A DNA stretch of 64,000 nucleotides from the NCBI RefSeq assembly GCF_001659605.2, contig NC_035170.2, positions 24,792,190 through 24,856,189 on the forward strand, written 5' to 3'. Numbering within the stretch: position 1 is the first letter of the stretch; each line of letters starts with the position of its first letter. Below the pieces are notes generated by a model that saw nothing but the letters and a program-made list of their open reading frames with translations, was not told the DNA's origin and made no database searches. The DNA is from Manihot esculenta. Taxonomy: Eukaryota > Streptophyta > Magnoliopsida > Malpighiales > Euphorbiaceae. The translations under genes were made by a program, and so were the position numbers. Shown piece by piece: positions 1 through 11,594 of this stretch.

Positions 1-1706
1 TCTACCATTCTGGAGAACCCAGGTTCGGCTGCCGAACCTGCCTGTGGAGGCAGCCTTTGGCTGCCTAACCTGCCCCCAAAAGGATGGACTTTTAGATCTG
101 GGAAGGCTTTCGGCTGCCGAACCTGCCCTCGAAGGTTGGTGACTTTCGGATCTGTGATGGGGTTTCGGCCGTCGAACTTGCCGCCGAAAGTGCCTGACTT
201 TCCGATCTGTGGAGGACCTTCGGTCGCCGAACCTGCCGCCGAAAGTCCCCTGCCCAGCCTTCCTTTGCTTGTTTTATGTGCATGTTTAGTTATGTTTTTG
301 GGGAGTTGTTTAGAGTCTTGTTAGAGTTATGTTTGGTCCCTCATTAGAGTCCATCTGTGTAGGATCGGATCTAGGAGACTGTAGAGGCCAGCAGTGAGTC
401 AGCTGCTACAGATTAGGCGAGCGTCAGCCAGAGATGAGTAGAACTGAACTATCTTTTTAAAGTAATTAGACTTTTTAAGCATGTTCATGCATCACGAATG
501 CCATGATATGTATTAGGATGTTGCATTAGAATTCACATGCCTCAAGCTTCATTCAAACATAAAACATATGTAAAACTTTTACATAAAGATCATGTTAACA
601 AGGATTACAAGATGAATTGCATAATTATCTTTTGATGTGGATGGATATTGAATGACCTACTAGCTCTCGATATGATATGATATGATATGATACGAAAGTC
701 CAGATCGAGGCCCATTCGACGCTCCTGGCAATATGATAAGAGAAAGTCCAGGTCGAGACCCATTCTAGGCTCCTAGCAATATGATAAGAGAAAGTCCAGG
801 TCGAAACCCATTCTATGCCCCTGGCATTTATGGATATGTTATGTTATGTTTAAGCGAAAGTCCTGAGGAGCTCCGTCGAGGGCCGAGCACATTGGATATG
901 TAGAGGGTTACTGGTGACAAGTCCATCTTATTGTGAATTATTTGTACTGTGACGCATTTTATATGAGCATATGTTTATTAAACTGTTTTTTTTTATGGTT
1001 CTGCTCACTAGGCTCTTATAGCTTATCCATTTCCCCTAACCCCAGGTTTGTAGGATCAGAGATAGCGCGGGGAGTCAGCTTAGTGGCTGGTATAGCTGAT
1101 GTAATAGAATAGTTGTGAACATGTAATGTATAATGGATTAGAATTGTGCTTGGCCCTAGTTAAAAAGCTTTCTGTTGCTCTTCTTCCCACTTGAACCCAA
1201 TTTCCTTCTTAATAATTCATGTGAGTGGTTATATAAGAGAGAAAAGAGCAAATAATAAAATTACTTAAAATACTCACAATTACAATTATTATAAATTACT
1301 TTTATTTTAATTGATTAAAAAATAATAGATAATTTACTATTATATAAAATTTTAATTAATTAATTTTTTATTTAAATCTAATCGTAAAGTATGATAACAT
1401 TTATCAATTATAATTTTTATAATTTATTTAATCTCTAAATTAGATTAGCTCAATTATATTTTAAGATAGTTAACCATACTAGAGCATTTGATGAGGGCTC
1501 TAGTATGAGTTTTATGTTTTCAGTATGATACATGCACAGGTTGAGCTCGGTTTCATGGAAATGTTTAAGTTTTTGTTATAATGTTTGATCATGTATGGGA
1601 TTCTATTAGGTACACAGGATGTATAGTAGGCTTGCTACGGGTTCCGACGATCTTAAGTCGATCTAAATCCTAACACCGGTAGCGATCCGGTTTCCGGGTC
1701 GTTACA
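1..1706 (+). mobile_element. 3' part of a Tekay-family LTR, cut by the window edge
   Basis: This matches the downstream two thirds of the LTR seen complete at 60074-62377. It shares the palindromes of the TTCGGC(C/T)GCCGAA type at 27-245, the conserved stretch reading TTTGGTCCCTCATTAGAGTCC near 330, a threefold degenerate minisatellite (about 690-830), the polypyrimidine/acceptor block near 1030-1060, and the terminal block ending CCGGGTCGTTACA at 1706. No primer-binding site follows, so it is either a solo LTR or the 3' LTR of an element that begins outside the window. Short ORFs over the palindromes (92-324) come from the repeat and are not genes. Confidence 0.85.
1195..1470. other. AT-rich insertion inside the LTR
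   Basis: The LTR at 60074-62377 needs about 1.44 kb for the interval covered here, while this copy uses about 1.7 kb. The excess is a very AT-rich stretch of roughly 270 bp just before the block TAGTTAACCATACTAGAGC, which resumes homology with the other LTRs. I see no clear terminal inverted repeats, and the exact ends are uncertain. It could be a decayed MITE or simple local expansion. Confidence 0.4.
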
Positions 1707-2054
1707 ATATTGGTTCAATTTATTGCTTCCAGTGACATCCAATTGGAGATAAAAACTCAGTCTAATTTTGGGTAATTAAGCACATAGAAATTAAATTAAA
1801 GATAGGATACGAGGAGATGGTTTTTTTATTTAGAGACACTAATTTGACTCAAATTTCCTAAAGCAAACTAATCTCACAAACCTCAACATGACAACATCAA
1901 TATGTTACTTTATCAAGAGGGCATGCACTTAGTATACATATTGGAGGGGGACAAATATCTTATATCATATTTTATTAGTTTATTCATATGAAATAACTAT
2001 CATTTGTGTCATTTGGATCTGTTTGGTATTTATGTTCCAACATGAAACCTATGA

Positions 2055-2935
2055 ATAAAACTGATAATGGTGAGATCCGGCGAGGCGTCCAGATGAGAAT
2101 ACCTAGGCAAAGGTCTGATTCGTTGAATTGATCATCATTCTGTGATTGGTTCGTTAGATCCCTTTATGCTTAGTTTTAGGGAGTGAGACCTTAGAGAATG
2201 AGACCTGTAAGATAAAGAAGACGGTCAGAGGACCACCGCGAAAGTTCCCGATGGAGATCCCCCGAAATTCAAGTCAGATTTAAAAACTTCATGGAGTTAA
2301 GGGAAGTAAAATATAGAAGAGAAGAGAATAGTGGTTCTGGATTCTCCCCGTGTGACCGCCAGAGAGAGAGAGGTCTCTCTTCCGAGAAGGAACGATCCCT
2401 TTTTTAGGGTTAGTCTGGTACATAATACCTTTGAATAAAGTTGATGCCTCTAGTGTCATGTCCCTTTCTGATAGAACATTGATACTTTTATGCAAGTGTG
2501 TCAGGCAGTACATTAATGATAGCTATAGGACAATAAATATTGAGCTGGCTGATTCATACCCTCTTCATGCACGCTTATGATCTCTTACTGAACCAAGGAG
2601 GTGAGTAGCTCATAGGAGATCGATATCTTTACCCTGATTTCATCAGATCGTGTCAAGCTCATCCGACCTACGTAGAAATGAGCTCCTTCCAGTTGTTGGG
2701 TCGACCATGTTGGCGTTTAAAGTCTTATTGCAATACAGGTCTTTGAGGAGATCGATTTGTTCGTTCCAGACTTAGATAAACTTAAGAGTGTTACTGGTCT
2801 GATTTTTTATACTCAATATGTCGAGTTTTTTTACTATTCAATCCGACTAGATGAAAAAGTTTTCGATTCATATATATACAAATTATGATTTTTAGGTCAT
2901 ATTTTTTATTCGTTATAAAAAATAAGGAGAAAAAA
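2055..2935. mobile_element. Unidentified insertion of about 0.9 kb in duplication copy A
   Basis: Copies A and B align up to the block GAAACC near 2045 (copy B near 33228) and resume at GAGGAAATCT near 2942 (copy B near 33240). About 880 bp between these points is present only in copy A, and its base composition is mixed. I see no coding capacity or recognisable terminal repeats, so an insertion in A is inferred, although a deletion in B would look the same. Confidence 0.5.
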
Positions 2936-3460
2936 AAAACAGAGGAAATCTTCTTAAAAATTGATAACATCTCACATAATTCTAGTTCTAGCATATCTAC
3001 AAATTAAACAATTAAATCAAGACAATGACACAACGGATATTGGAAAGTTAATAAAAGTCGGGAGGTATTTTAAAGGAAGAGGAGAGAAGATTATTATATT
3101 TACTAAAAAAGTTCACGCCCAGTGCCAGAAAGTTCTCTTTGACGCATTAAAGGTTTGTTACAGATTTTATTCAGGCTTCAGTTGACACTGACTTCCTTAG
3201 TTGTCAGGCTGGACCTAAATACAAGTTAAAGCTACGAATCTTACTTCCAAACAGCACGATCAACATGAAAAAGTAATCATTTCAGAAAACAAAGAGATGG
3301 AAAAAGCAAAATGCCTGCGAAATATACGCTGAAATCAACACCAAGGCAAAATTGCAAACCTAATGCTGGTAACTCTCCATGATAAATATTCTACAGCCAT
3401 ACAAAAAAAGAGAGGGAAGAATACATCAAACTAAACACCACATGGAAGGGTCTTACTTCA

Positions 3461-5165
3461 CTAACTAGCCTTGACTTTGTCTTCCCCGACGACGGAGAGT
3501 ATTGGCAAGCTGCTCAAAAATTCGTCAAGGCCCTCAAAAAACCCAATACCTTCAATATTATCCTCCTCCCCGTTTCCAGCTCCATGCCTTTGGCTCACTC
3601 TAGGCACTGCCTCCTCCACCTCATTGCTAAACATTACATTCAAATCCAACTTCCCCAAATCCTTTGTTCCCTTCTTCTTCCCACTACTTCCTTCCCCCTT
3701 TCCTACCACCTCTCCTTGCACATTACTCCCACCAACCGCATTTTGAACATTCACCTTCTTTGCTCTCTCATTTTGTGGTTTCTTCACATGTTTACTATGT
3801 GTTGCTTTCCCTCTGGCATTTTTTGCTTTCTTTCTTCTACCATCCCAATCATCATCATCCGAATCACTCATCGTCGCTTGGGTCAGAAATATCTATAAAG
3901 ACATCATCTTTGTAAATCACTTTCGGCTCAGATCGCTTAGATGGATTACTCTGGCTTGATTTTCCACCGCCTGGCAAAGGGGTGCTAAACATTGCCGACA
4001 CCAGTGACCAATTAGTACTAGCACCACCTCCACATTTACCATGACCATTAAATCCCAACGGGAAATAAGCCCAGCAACAAAAGTAGGTGTCTGTACCTTC
4101 TACCGGTGGTGATGGTATCATTACCGCATGGAACGCCCGTTTACATTTCTGACATCTAATTGCACAGTCTTCATAACCCTTGGGATACTCATAGAGAATG
4201 TAACAGTAAGGACATGCGGTCCAGAAACTCGGTATATCTGATTCAGTAACACTTGTCTGGGTCGTCGACCGAGTTCCATGTGATGATTCAACACTGGTAG
4301 GCTGGGCAGCTGGTCGACTAGGCTCGGATACATTCCGCTGGGGAGCTGGGCGACTGGGCACCGCTGCTTTTGGCTCGCTTGCTTTCCTAGTTGACTCTCT
4401 TGCTGTCCTAATTGGCTCAGTTGCCACAGGCTGCGGTGAAGGACGAATAGGCTCAGTTGCTTTTGCTTGTGGTACAGCCTGAGGCACAGGATGATTCAGC
4501 TCGGTGATTCTATGCTGAGGTATTGGCCGAATCGGCTCAGGCATTCTCGGTTGAGTTTCTTGGCGAGTTGACTGAGTTGGCTCTTGAGCCATGTCATCCT
4601 CGTCCAGCACTACTCGACCATCCCTGCTGATTTTATGGTTGCTCCGTACATTTCCTTGTGAGGATTGCCCCTGTGGAAACTCTTGAGCAGGCGGGACAAG
4701 TTGCCCCACTTGTCCCAGTTGGTCGAGTTTTCCGAGCTGACTCATCTGCAACTCGTGATCGTACATTGCCTTCTTCGAGGGATTCGAGAACACCATCCAA
4801 GCCTCAGAAACAAGCCTAAAAGCATGATCCGCAAAAGAAAGCCTATTCCTAGTAGGATTTAATAACAAAGCAAGCTTACGATACTGATTAGCTACGTGTT
4901 CCATGGACTGAGATAATCTCGGGAGTTGAAGGATTGCATAATAGTCATGGCTACCACCACCATTGTAACTAACGATTCTCAACTCTCCGGCGAGGATCGT
5001 GTCAGCGACGACGATGATTTGATCGGAAAACTCCATGAGCCTCGGGTCGGACTCTGTGGCTCGAATCGCGAAGCTCTTAGCTCCCTGGAAGTCGCGTGCG
5101 GTTAGAAGCTTCTCCGCTATAGTAAGCCACCGCTCCTCTTCTATCCTGTAGCCGCTACCGTCCAT
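3461..5165 (-). pseudogene. J-like zinc-ribbon protein gene, frameshifted duplicate
   Basis: This is the broken paralogue of the gene at 33798-35492. The start is taken at 5165 (MDGSGYRIEEERW), which matches copy B; an upstream in-frame ATG at 5183 adds six codons and is not conserved. Residues 1-433 read openly. They contain an N-terminal helical region, a J-like domain (about 74-137) with NPT in place of the HPD triad, a Pro-rich spacer of EPIRP-type repeats, and a zinc ribbon with two CxxC pairs. A 2-bp deletion at about 3862-3866 turns the codons after DPSDDE into a TGA. The C-terminal 134 residues survive in another frame (3461-3871), including the basic tract, LDLNV and the conserved GFFEGLDEFLSSLPIL tail. 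The remaining frame is well preserved, so the lesion looks recent. A truncated 433-residue protein is still possible. Confidence 0.85.
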
Positions 5166-5700
5166 TTCTCTTTCCCTCTGCACTTTTTCCCTAATTTTAT
5201 TTATTTATTTTTAAGGTCAAGCGATGGAGAGAAAGGAGGACAAAAGGGAGAGGAGCTTTTTTGAGTGGACGGAAAAAGACTGTACTTTTCCGGAAATGAC
5301 GACTATTTTCTTCCTTTGGCGTGTGTTAGAGGAGGGTGTTTCGGTCATTTGGTAAATCTCGTTCCGGTGATCGGAGATGTGCCTCGTGTTCTGAGCAGAT
5401 CAAGAATGGTGATTGTGAAGAAAGATCGCAGGAGGGTAAAATAGTCATTTTAAAAGGGAACAGAGAGATAACAGTACAGTACCAGTCAGGTTTTCTTTAT
5501 ATGGTTCATTGTCTGGTCAGAACTTGGAAGAGAGTGAGAAAGGCAGTAACGGCAGGTGAGAGATTGAAATTTTTGTGTGGACGAAAAAGGACAGTGAATT
5601 TGTGAAAAGAAGAAGTTAAACAGGGGTAAAATGGTAAATTAATGATAGAATGGGTTGGCCAAAATAAATACAGAATTGGATTGAGTTAATGGGAGCGTCG

Positions 5701-6163
5701 GAGATGGGGAGTCAGAAAGTAGAGTACTTTTTGATGGGTGAAGGACAGTGACGGTGAGGTAATGACCTATCGTACAATGAGAAATTTACTATTAAAACGA
5801 CGTCTCAGTTTAAAAAATATATTAAATTATTTTTAATATTTTAAAAAATTTATTAATTAATTTTTTATTAATTTTTAATATAAAAAGTTTTATTATTTAA
5901 TTATTATAATTAAAAAAATTAATAATTAATCTCTTAATTTTATAAAAAAATTTATTAATTTAGTTTTGTATTAAAAATATTTTAAATTTTTTTATAATTT
6001 ATAAGAATTAAAATTAATGGAGTGATTAATTAATAAATTTTTTAAAAATATTAAAATATTTCAATATATTTTTTAAAATAAAAAATTAATTAAAAAATTT
6101 TTTTATAATATAAAAATTAAATAATAATTTTTCCTTATAAAATATTTCAACATTTATCATTTT
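5701..6163. other. AT-rich spacer, no gene seen
   Basis: After the 5' flank of the broken gene, the sequence becomes long A/T runs with many TTAATTAA-like words and ends at the T-run of the next LINE tail. I see no ORF, RNA gene or repeat structure. Confidence 0.6.
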
Positions 6164-6937
6164 TTTTAAAGATACAAAGAATTTCATTAAAAAGAGTTCA
6201 AAGGCTCAAAGAGTACAATCAAAGATACGAAATCTTAATTACAACACACAAGGGTCTTAAGGCCTAAAAGAAAAAAAACGACCCATGAAATCAAGGAACC
6301 CTAAGACCTGAAAACCCATTGATCCATCACTCTAACCCGAAAGCCAAACAAAACAGTGCCACGCTCCTTCCCTATAGACCTGGTTCTATCTCCGAGAAAG
6401 AGAAAATGAGCGCTCTCGCAACAACAACCTAAACCTAATAATACCAATTGAAGAACGGAAGAGAGGAATCCAAAAGGGCACTCGGCATCCCAACTTTAAG
6501 AACTAGAGAAAACGGTGCTAACCGTAAAAGAACATGCAACATCGAGGGAGAGATGAGCAAAGCAGATCGAACACCAACGAAAGAGAAGATGAAGCTTCTG
6601 CAATCATATCCAAATTCCACCACAGCTCGAGTCGAAACCAAGAGAGTCGCTGACAAAAGAAATAACAAGAGATAGGAGCACCATCACTTACCATCAACTC
6701 AAAAACCTTGGATTTCCACTGTCTGGAGGTCTTAAACACATATGCAACAACAGATCTGGAGGAGAAGGAGAAGGCGGTTACAAAGAGAAAGGAAGATATC
6801 TTGGTCGGATTGCCATTCCATCTCCTCCAAAACTCAGAAGCTAGAAAAAAAGAAGAAACAATCATGGCAGCCGAAAGAAAACAGCCTCCTTTGCAAGCTT
6901 TACTACCATTCCAAAATAGACGACCAACAATATTTAA
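6164..6937 (-). mobile_element. 5'-truncated LINE 3' end
   Basis: On the minus strand the segment ends with a plant L1-type tail: a stretch with AATGAAATTCTTTGTATC followed by a short poly(A), seen as the T-run near 6165-6172. The rest is more GC-rich than its surroundings and has a 162-residue minus-strand ORF (6518-7006) with no domain I recognise. The right edge abuts the truncated LTR at 6938. The LINE assignment rests on the tail alone, so a SINE or a decayed 3' UTR is also possible. Confidence 0.4.
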
Positions 6938-9018
6938 GGTCGCCGGGACCGTAGTAAGCCTGCTATACTGTCTATATACCTCTGAAATCCATACATGATC
7001 CAACATTACTGTCTGTAAAACTTAAAACTTTCCCTGTACCAAGGCTCAACCTGTGCATACTCAATCTCTGTATTGTAAAACCCCTGCTAGAGCTCTCATC
7101 TTTACTCTAGGCGGGTCAACTCATATAATATTAAGCCTGGTTTTTCATACATATATAATAAAATCATACAGACCATGTATATACAAAAGGGAGTACAACT
7201 CATATGGTCAAGCATCATCGATACAACATAAACTATCTTTTACAATTACATGTCCACACTAGCTATTACATAACTCTTCTCTTTATCTGTACCCTGCTGA
7301 CCTCTCTGGACTCTGAACCTGCAAGACTGGGATTAAGGGAGATGGATGAGCTATACTAGCCCAATGAGTAGAACATGTAAAACATGTGATAAAACATGAT
7401 CTCATGGAATGCATCACATCACAAGTAAATCACATCATCTCAGATGGACGGATCAAAACTCCTTCGAATCTGTGTCCGGCCCGCAAAGGAGCTCCTCAGG
7501 TCTTTACTGTACACTCAAATAGTACCTAAGTACTCTGTGTCCGGCCCCTCTCAGAGGCTCCTCAGGACTTTACTATGCCTGGCCCGCGATGGGGCTCCTC
7601 AGGTCTTTACTATGAGGGCTAATGTATCCAAAACTATGTCTGATCTATCACATCATACAATGTACAAGGAGCAGTGCCAAGTACAAGGTTCAATGCAATG
7701 CATCATATTCGTGTACACTAATGCAATCAATCGTACTATTCATCATGATGTATGAAACATGCTAAAAGCATTTGATGCCTTCTTAAACGTTTGAGTTCAG
7801 TTCCACTCACCTCTGGCTAACTCTGTACTGACTCTGCAGGTTCAGAAACAGTGCTCACTGCAGACCTCCCTGTTTCCTCTGGTCCGTTCCTACACAAGTG
7901 GACTCAAATGAGGGACCAAACTAACTCAAGACCAACTCTATAAAACTCCCCAAAAGCCCGCTAAGAGATCCTAAAACAATCACATAAAACATGCACAAGA
8001 AAGCTGGACAGGGCACTTTCGGCGGCAAGTTCGGCGGCCGAAACTCCCCTCCAGAGACGAAACTCATGCATGTTCGGCGGCACCTTCGGCAGCCGAAAGT
8101 CTCGTCCAGAGACGAAACTCAACCTTCGGCGGCACTTTCGGCGGCCAAACCTTGCCTCTAGAGACGAAAGTCCAAATTTGCGGAGGCAAGCTTTGGCAGC
8201 CGAAACTGCCTCCACAAGGGGTTCGGCGGCCGAAGCCCGTTGGGCAGAAACCTGCTCTGCTTCATGCAAAACTCCTCCAATCCTTCACTCAACATGCACA
8301 CACAACTCCTCAACAAGCATATACACATGTATATGCACAAAGGGGTCTAAAACTATCCTAAAACCCCAACAAACATAACAAACACCACATAAACCCACTT
8401 ATGCACCAAAGATCCTCAAAACTCAACTAAACCCTATCATGCATACTACCCATGAAACTTCCATAAAACCTTCAAAAATCAAGAAAGGAAGTTCAGGATC
8501 TTCACTTACCTCTTCCAAACAAGAGATTAAACGATCCCTATGTGGAGATATGGGGAAATCCTCTCTTAAAATCTCCAAGCTTCCAAACTTTGCTCTTTTG
8601 CTCAAAAACTTCAAAACCACACGAAAATCCATCAAAACCATGAAAGATTTGAGAAAACACATAAATCACTCAAGGAAGATCAAGTCTCACCTCAGCTCGT
8701 GCACATGGAAAGAAAATCTTATCAATTTGACCGATCTCAGGCCTTTTATAGGTGGCTGGTCAAACCACCTTCGGCGGCCAAACGTGAAACCCGAAAGCCA
8801 TGCAAGTTCGGCGGCTGAAAGTCACCTTCGGCGGCCGAACCTTGGCTTTTCTGCCTTGGTGCTTTTCTTTCAAAAACTCTTTTCTTTAACACTTTAAAAC
8901 ATTCAAAACTCGTAAAAACAACATATACAACATAACCCGAACCCTTCTAGGGCATTCCGACATCAGAAATCCACCGGACTACAGGAATTCCGATGCCAGA
9001 CTCTAGCCGGGTATTACA
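6938..9018 (-). mobile_element. Tekay-family LTR, minus orientation, U5 end truncated
   Basis: Read on the minus strand it starts TGTAATACCCGGCTAGAGTC at 9018. It then has palindromes at about 8768-8845, a TATA box in CCTATAAAAGG near 8743-8750, a splice-donor-like AAGAGGTAAG (GT at 8509), a second palindrome cluster at 8018-8235, minisatellite units (about 7440-7620) and an acceptor block ending at 7319. Homology stops at about 6938, which removes the last 50 or so bases of the LTR. No clear target duplication is visible. Confidence 0.85.
7319..8509 (-). other. Putative LTR leader intron (1191 nt)
   Basis: Donor AAGAG|GTAAG on the minus strand begins at 8509. A pyrimidine-rich tract and acceptor CTTGCAG|G end at 7319. 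The same arrangement recurs in every sufficiently complete LTR of the family in this window. Confidence 0.45.
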
Positions 9019-9519
9019 CATCACGAATGCTATATATATGTAATTAGGTTGTTTTGCATTAGAGTTCATGAATACGATGCATTGCATAATTTATTCGTAT
9101 TGTGGATGGATGTTGGATGACCCACTAACCCTCGAGTATGTTATGATATGTTATGACGGATATGGAAAGACCAAGGCTGCATATTCTACGCCTCTGGCAC
9201 TATGTAAGAGAAAGACCAGGGCTACCCATTCTACGCCCCTGGCACTATGGACATGTTATGTTATGTTTAAGAGGAAGTCCTGAGGAGCACCCGTCGTAGG
9301 CCGGGCACTATTGGAATCTGTAGAGGGTTACTGGTGACAAGTCCATTATAATACCCGGCTAGAGTCCGGCATCGGAATTCTACTTTCCGATAGAGTTTCG
9401 GATGCCGGAAGACTAGAAGGGTTAGATTTATATTTTTCTAAAATGTTTTGGTATGTTTCATAGTTTTAAAGCATAAGGAAATGAGTTTTTGAATGAAATG
9501 ACCAAGGCAGAAAAGCCAG

Positions 9520-9615
9520 GTTCGGCCACCGAAGTTGAGGTTCGGCCACCGAACATGCATGGCTTTCGGTTTCACGTGTGGCCGCCGAAGGTGGTCTGGC
9601 CAGCCACCTATAAAA
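9520..9615 (+). promoter_or_regulatory. LTR promoter: GCC-box palindromes plus TATA box
   Basis: Variants of TTCGGC(C)GCCGAA (9533-9590) lie just upstream of TATAAAA at 9609-9615. In this copy the first two palindromes are mutated to TTCGGCCACCGAA, which breaks the GCCGCC core. Confidence 0.5.
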
Positions 9616-9849
9616 GGCCCTCAGTCGGTTGAAACGATAAGATCACTGTTTCTTTGACCTGCTGAGGTGAGACCCTGTCCTTTTAAGAGTTTTCTTCATG
9701 TTTTCATTAAATCATGCAAAGATTTGATTGATTTTTGTGTTTATTTGAAGGTTTTGAGTTAGAAACTTGAATTTTGAAGTTTGGAGAGTTTGAAGGAGAG
9801 TTGCTCCAAAACTCCACGTTAGGATCGATCAGCTTCTTGGTTTCAAGAG

Positions 9850-11100
9850 GTAAGTGAAGATCCTGAGCTTGTTTTTATGTTTTCTGAAGGTTTTATGAGG
9901 TTATGGGAGAGAGTTGCATGAATAGGGTTATTTTTGAGGTTTTGATATTTTTGTGAGAAAAGCTTGTTTATGTATTATGTGATTGTGTTGTTAGGGTTTT
10001 TAGGTAGTTTATGACCCCTTTAAGCATATACTTGGGTATATGCAAGTTGAGGGATTGAGGTGTTTGAGATTGGGAGATGTTTTGTGCTTTTGGCGAGAGG
10101 CAGAGCAAGTTTCTGCCTTGCGGATGAACTCAGGTTCGGCCACCGAAGGTACATTCGGCCGCCGAACCCATGAGGAGGTGGCTTCGGCTGCCCAAGCTTG
10201 CCCCCGAGCTTTTGGACTTTCGGCTCTGGAGGGGAGTTTGGCCGCCGAAGGTGCCGCCGAAGGTTAGAGACTTTCGTCTCTGGAGTGCCTTTCAGCCCCC
10301 GAAACTTGCCCCCGAAAGGGTTCGGCTGCCGAAAGTAGAGCTTCGGCCGCCGAAGGTGCATGAGTTTCGTCTCTGGAGAGGACTTTCGGCCGCCGAACCT
10401 GCCGCCGAAAGTGTCCTGTCCAGCTTTCCTTTGCATGCTTTGCATGGATGTTAGAGTGAATTTAAGGGGATTCTTGGGGAGTTTCTTAGAGTTGTTCATA
10501 AGCTAGTTTGGTCCCTCATTTGAGTCCATCTGTATAGGTACAGACCAGAGGAACCAGAGAGAGCAGCAGTGAGTACTGCGCCAGAGTTTTCAGAGCCTGC
10601 AAAGTTAGTCCAGATAGCCAGAGGTGAATGGAACTAAACTGAATGTTTTCAATTGAGAAATGAAATGCTTTTAGCATAGTTCATGCATCATAAGTATACA
10701 GTAGGTTGTTTGCATTAGACTCCACGAATATGTTGCATTGCATCGTTATTTATTGATGTGGGTGAATGCTGAATGATCCAATAGTCTCTAAGAGAAGTCC
10801 AGGAGCCTTTGACTACGCCCTGGCAGGTATAGTAAAGTCCAGGAGCCTTTGACTACGCCCTGGCAATGGTAAGTACAGAGGTGTGATATACACATATACA
10901 TATATGACAGGAAGACCAGGTGCTCGATTCTACACCCTGGCACGGTAGAGTTACCGGGACTATATGGTGACAGGTTTACCCTTGATGTGGCTTGTCTATG
11001 GTTTGATGCATTCCATCAGAGCATGTGTTAATGACTTGTTTTACTGTTCTACTCACTGGGCTATAAAGCTCATCCCACTCTCTTAACTCCAGTTTTGCAG
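9850..11100 (+). other. Putative LTR leader intron (1251 nt)
   Basis: Donor CAAGAG|GTAAG has its GT at 9850. A branch-site-like CTCAC near 11052, a pyrimidine-rich stretch and TTTTGCAG|G (AG at 11099-11100) form the acceptor. It encloses palindromes and hairpin minisatellite units. Confidence 0.45.
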
Positions 11101-11362
11101 GTTCAGTGTACAGTGTACAGGGAAAGTCCAGCAAAGTACAGGAAGAGAGAAGAGTTTTGTAATAGAATATAGTGGACATGGAATATTAAAGAGATGTAAT
11201 AGTTGTGTATAAAGTTAGAAATGTGCTTGACTTAGTGATGTTTGTGTTGTAACGCTTTTGTTATATACATGATCTGTATATATATATATGTTTTACAGAG
11301 TATGTGAAAAACCAGGCTTAACAGGTATGAGTTAACCCATCTAGAGCAAGCTCTAGTCAGGG

Positions 11363-11397
11363 GTACAGAGTACAGAGTACAGAGTACAGAGTACAGA
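11363..11397 (+). repeat. Short tandem repeat (ACAGAGT)n
   Basis: About five copies of a 7-bp unit, GTACAGA, occur in the U5 part of the LTR. The neighbouring LTR at 17823 has a single equivalent near 19757. Confidence 0.8.
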
Positions 11398-11581
11398 GAT
11401 AGTGCATGCACAGGTTAAGCCTTGGTTCAGAAAAGAGTTTTTATTTTCACAGAAAATGTATGATCATGTATGAGTTTTACAGGTACACAGAGAGTATAGT
11501 AGGCTTGCTACGGGTTCTGGCGGCCTTAAGCCGACCTGAATCCTAGCGCCGGTGACGGTCCATTTTGGGGTCGTTACAGAT

Positions 11582-11594
11582 TGGTATCAGAGCC
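11582..11594 (+). promoter_or_regulatory. Primer-binding site, initiator tRNA-Met type
   Basis: TGGTATCAGAGCC follows the LTR end by three bases and is complementary to the 3' end of plant initiator methionine tRNA. This shows that the LTR to its left is a 5' LTR. Confidence 0.9.

Larger units (their letters stand above)
1707..5700 (-). repeat. Segmental duplication, copy A
   Basis: This segment matches 32890-36000 in the same orientation. Homology starts right after the LTR end (ATATTGGTT against AAAATTGGTT). It covers the 3' flank, the whole J-like gene and its 5' flank, and fades near 5640-5780. Copy A carries extra sequence at about 2055-2935 that copy B lacks. The gene in copy A is broken, and the one in copy B is open. 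Confidence 0.85.

Noticed and set aside
3471..3915. Several plus-strand ORFs across the 3' part of the J-like gene
   Set aside because: They are antisense shadows of the Lys/Asp/Ser-rich C-terminus. The same shadows occur at 33808-34237.
5336..5605. 89-residue plus-strand ORF upstream of the broken J-like gene
   Set aside because: It lies in the gene's 5' flank, is not conserved as a frame in duplication copy B (35614-35877 differs), and has no domain.
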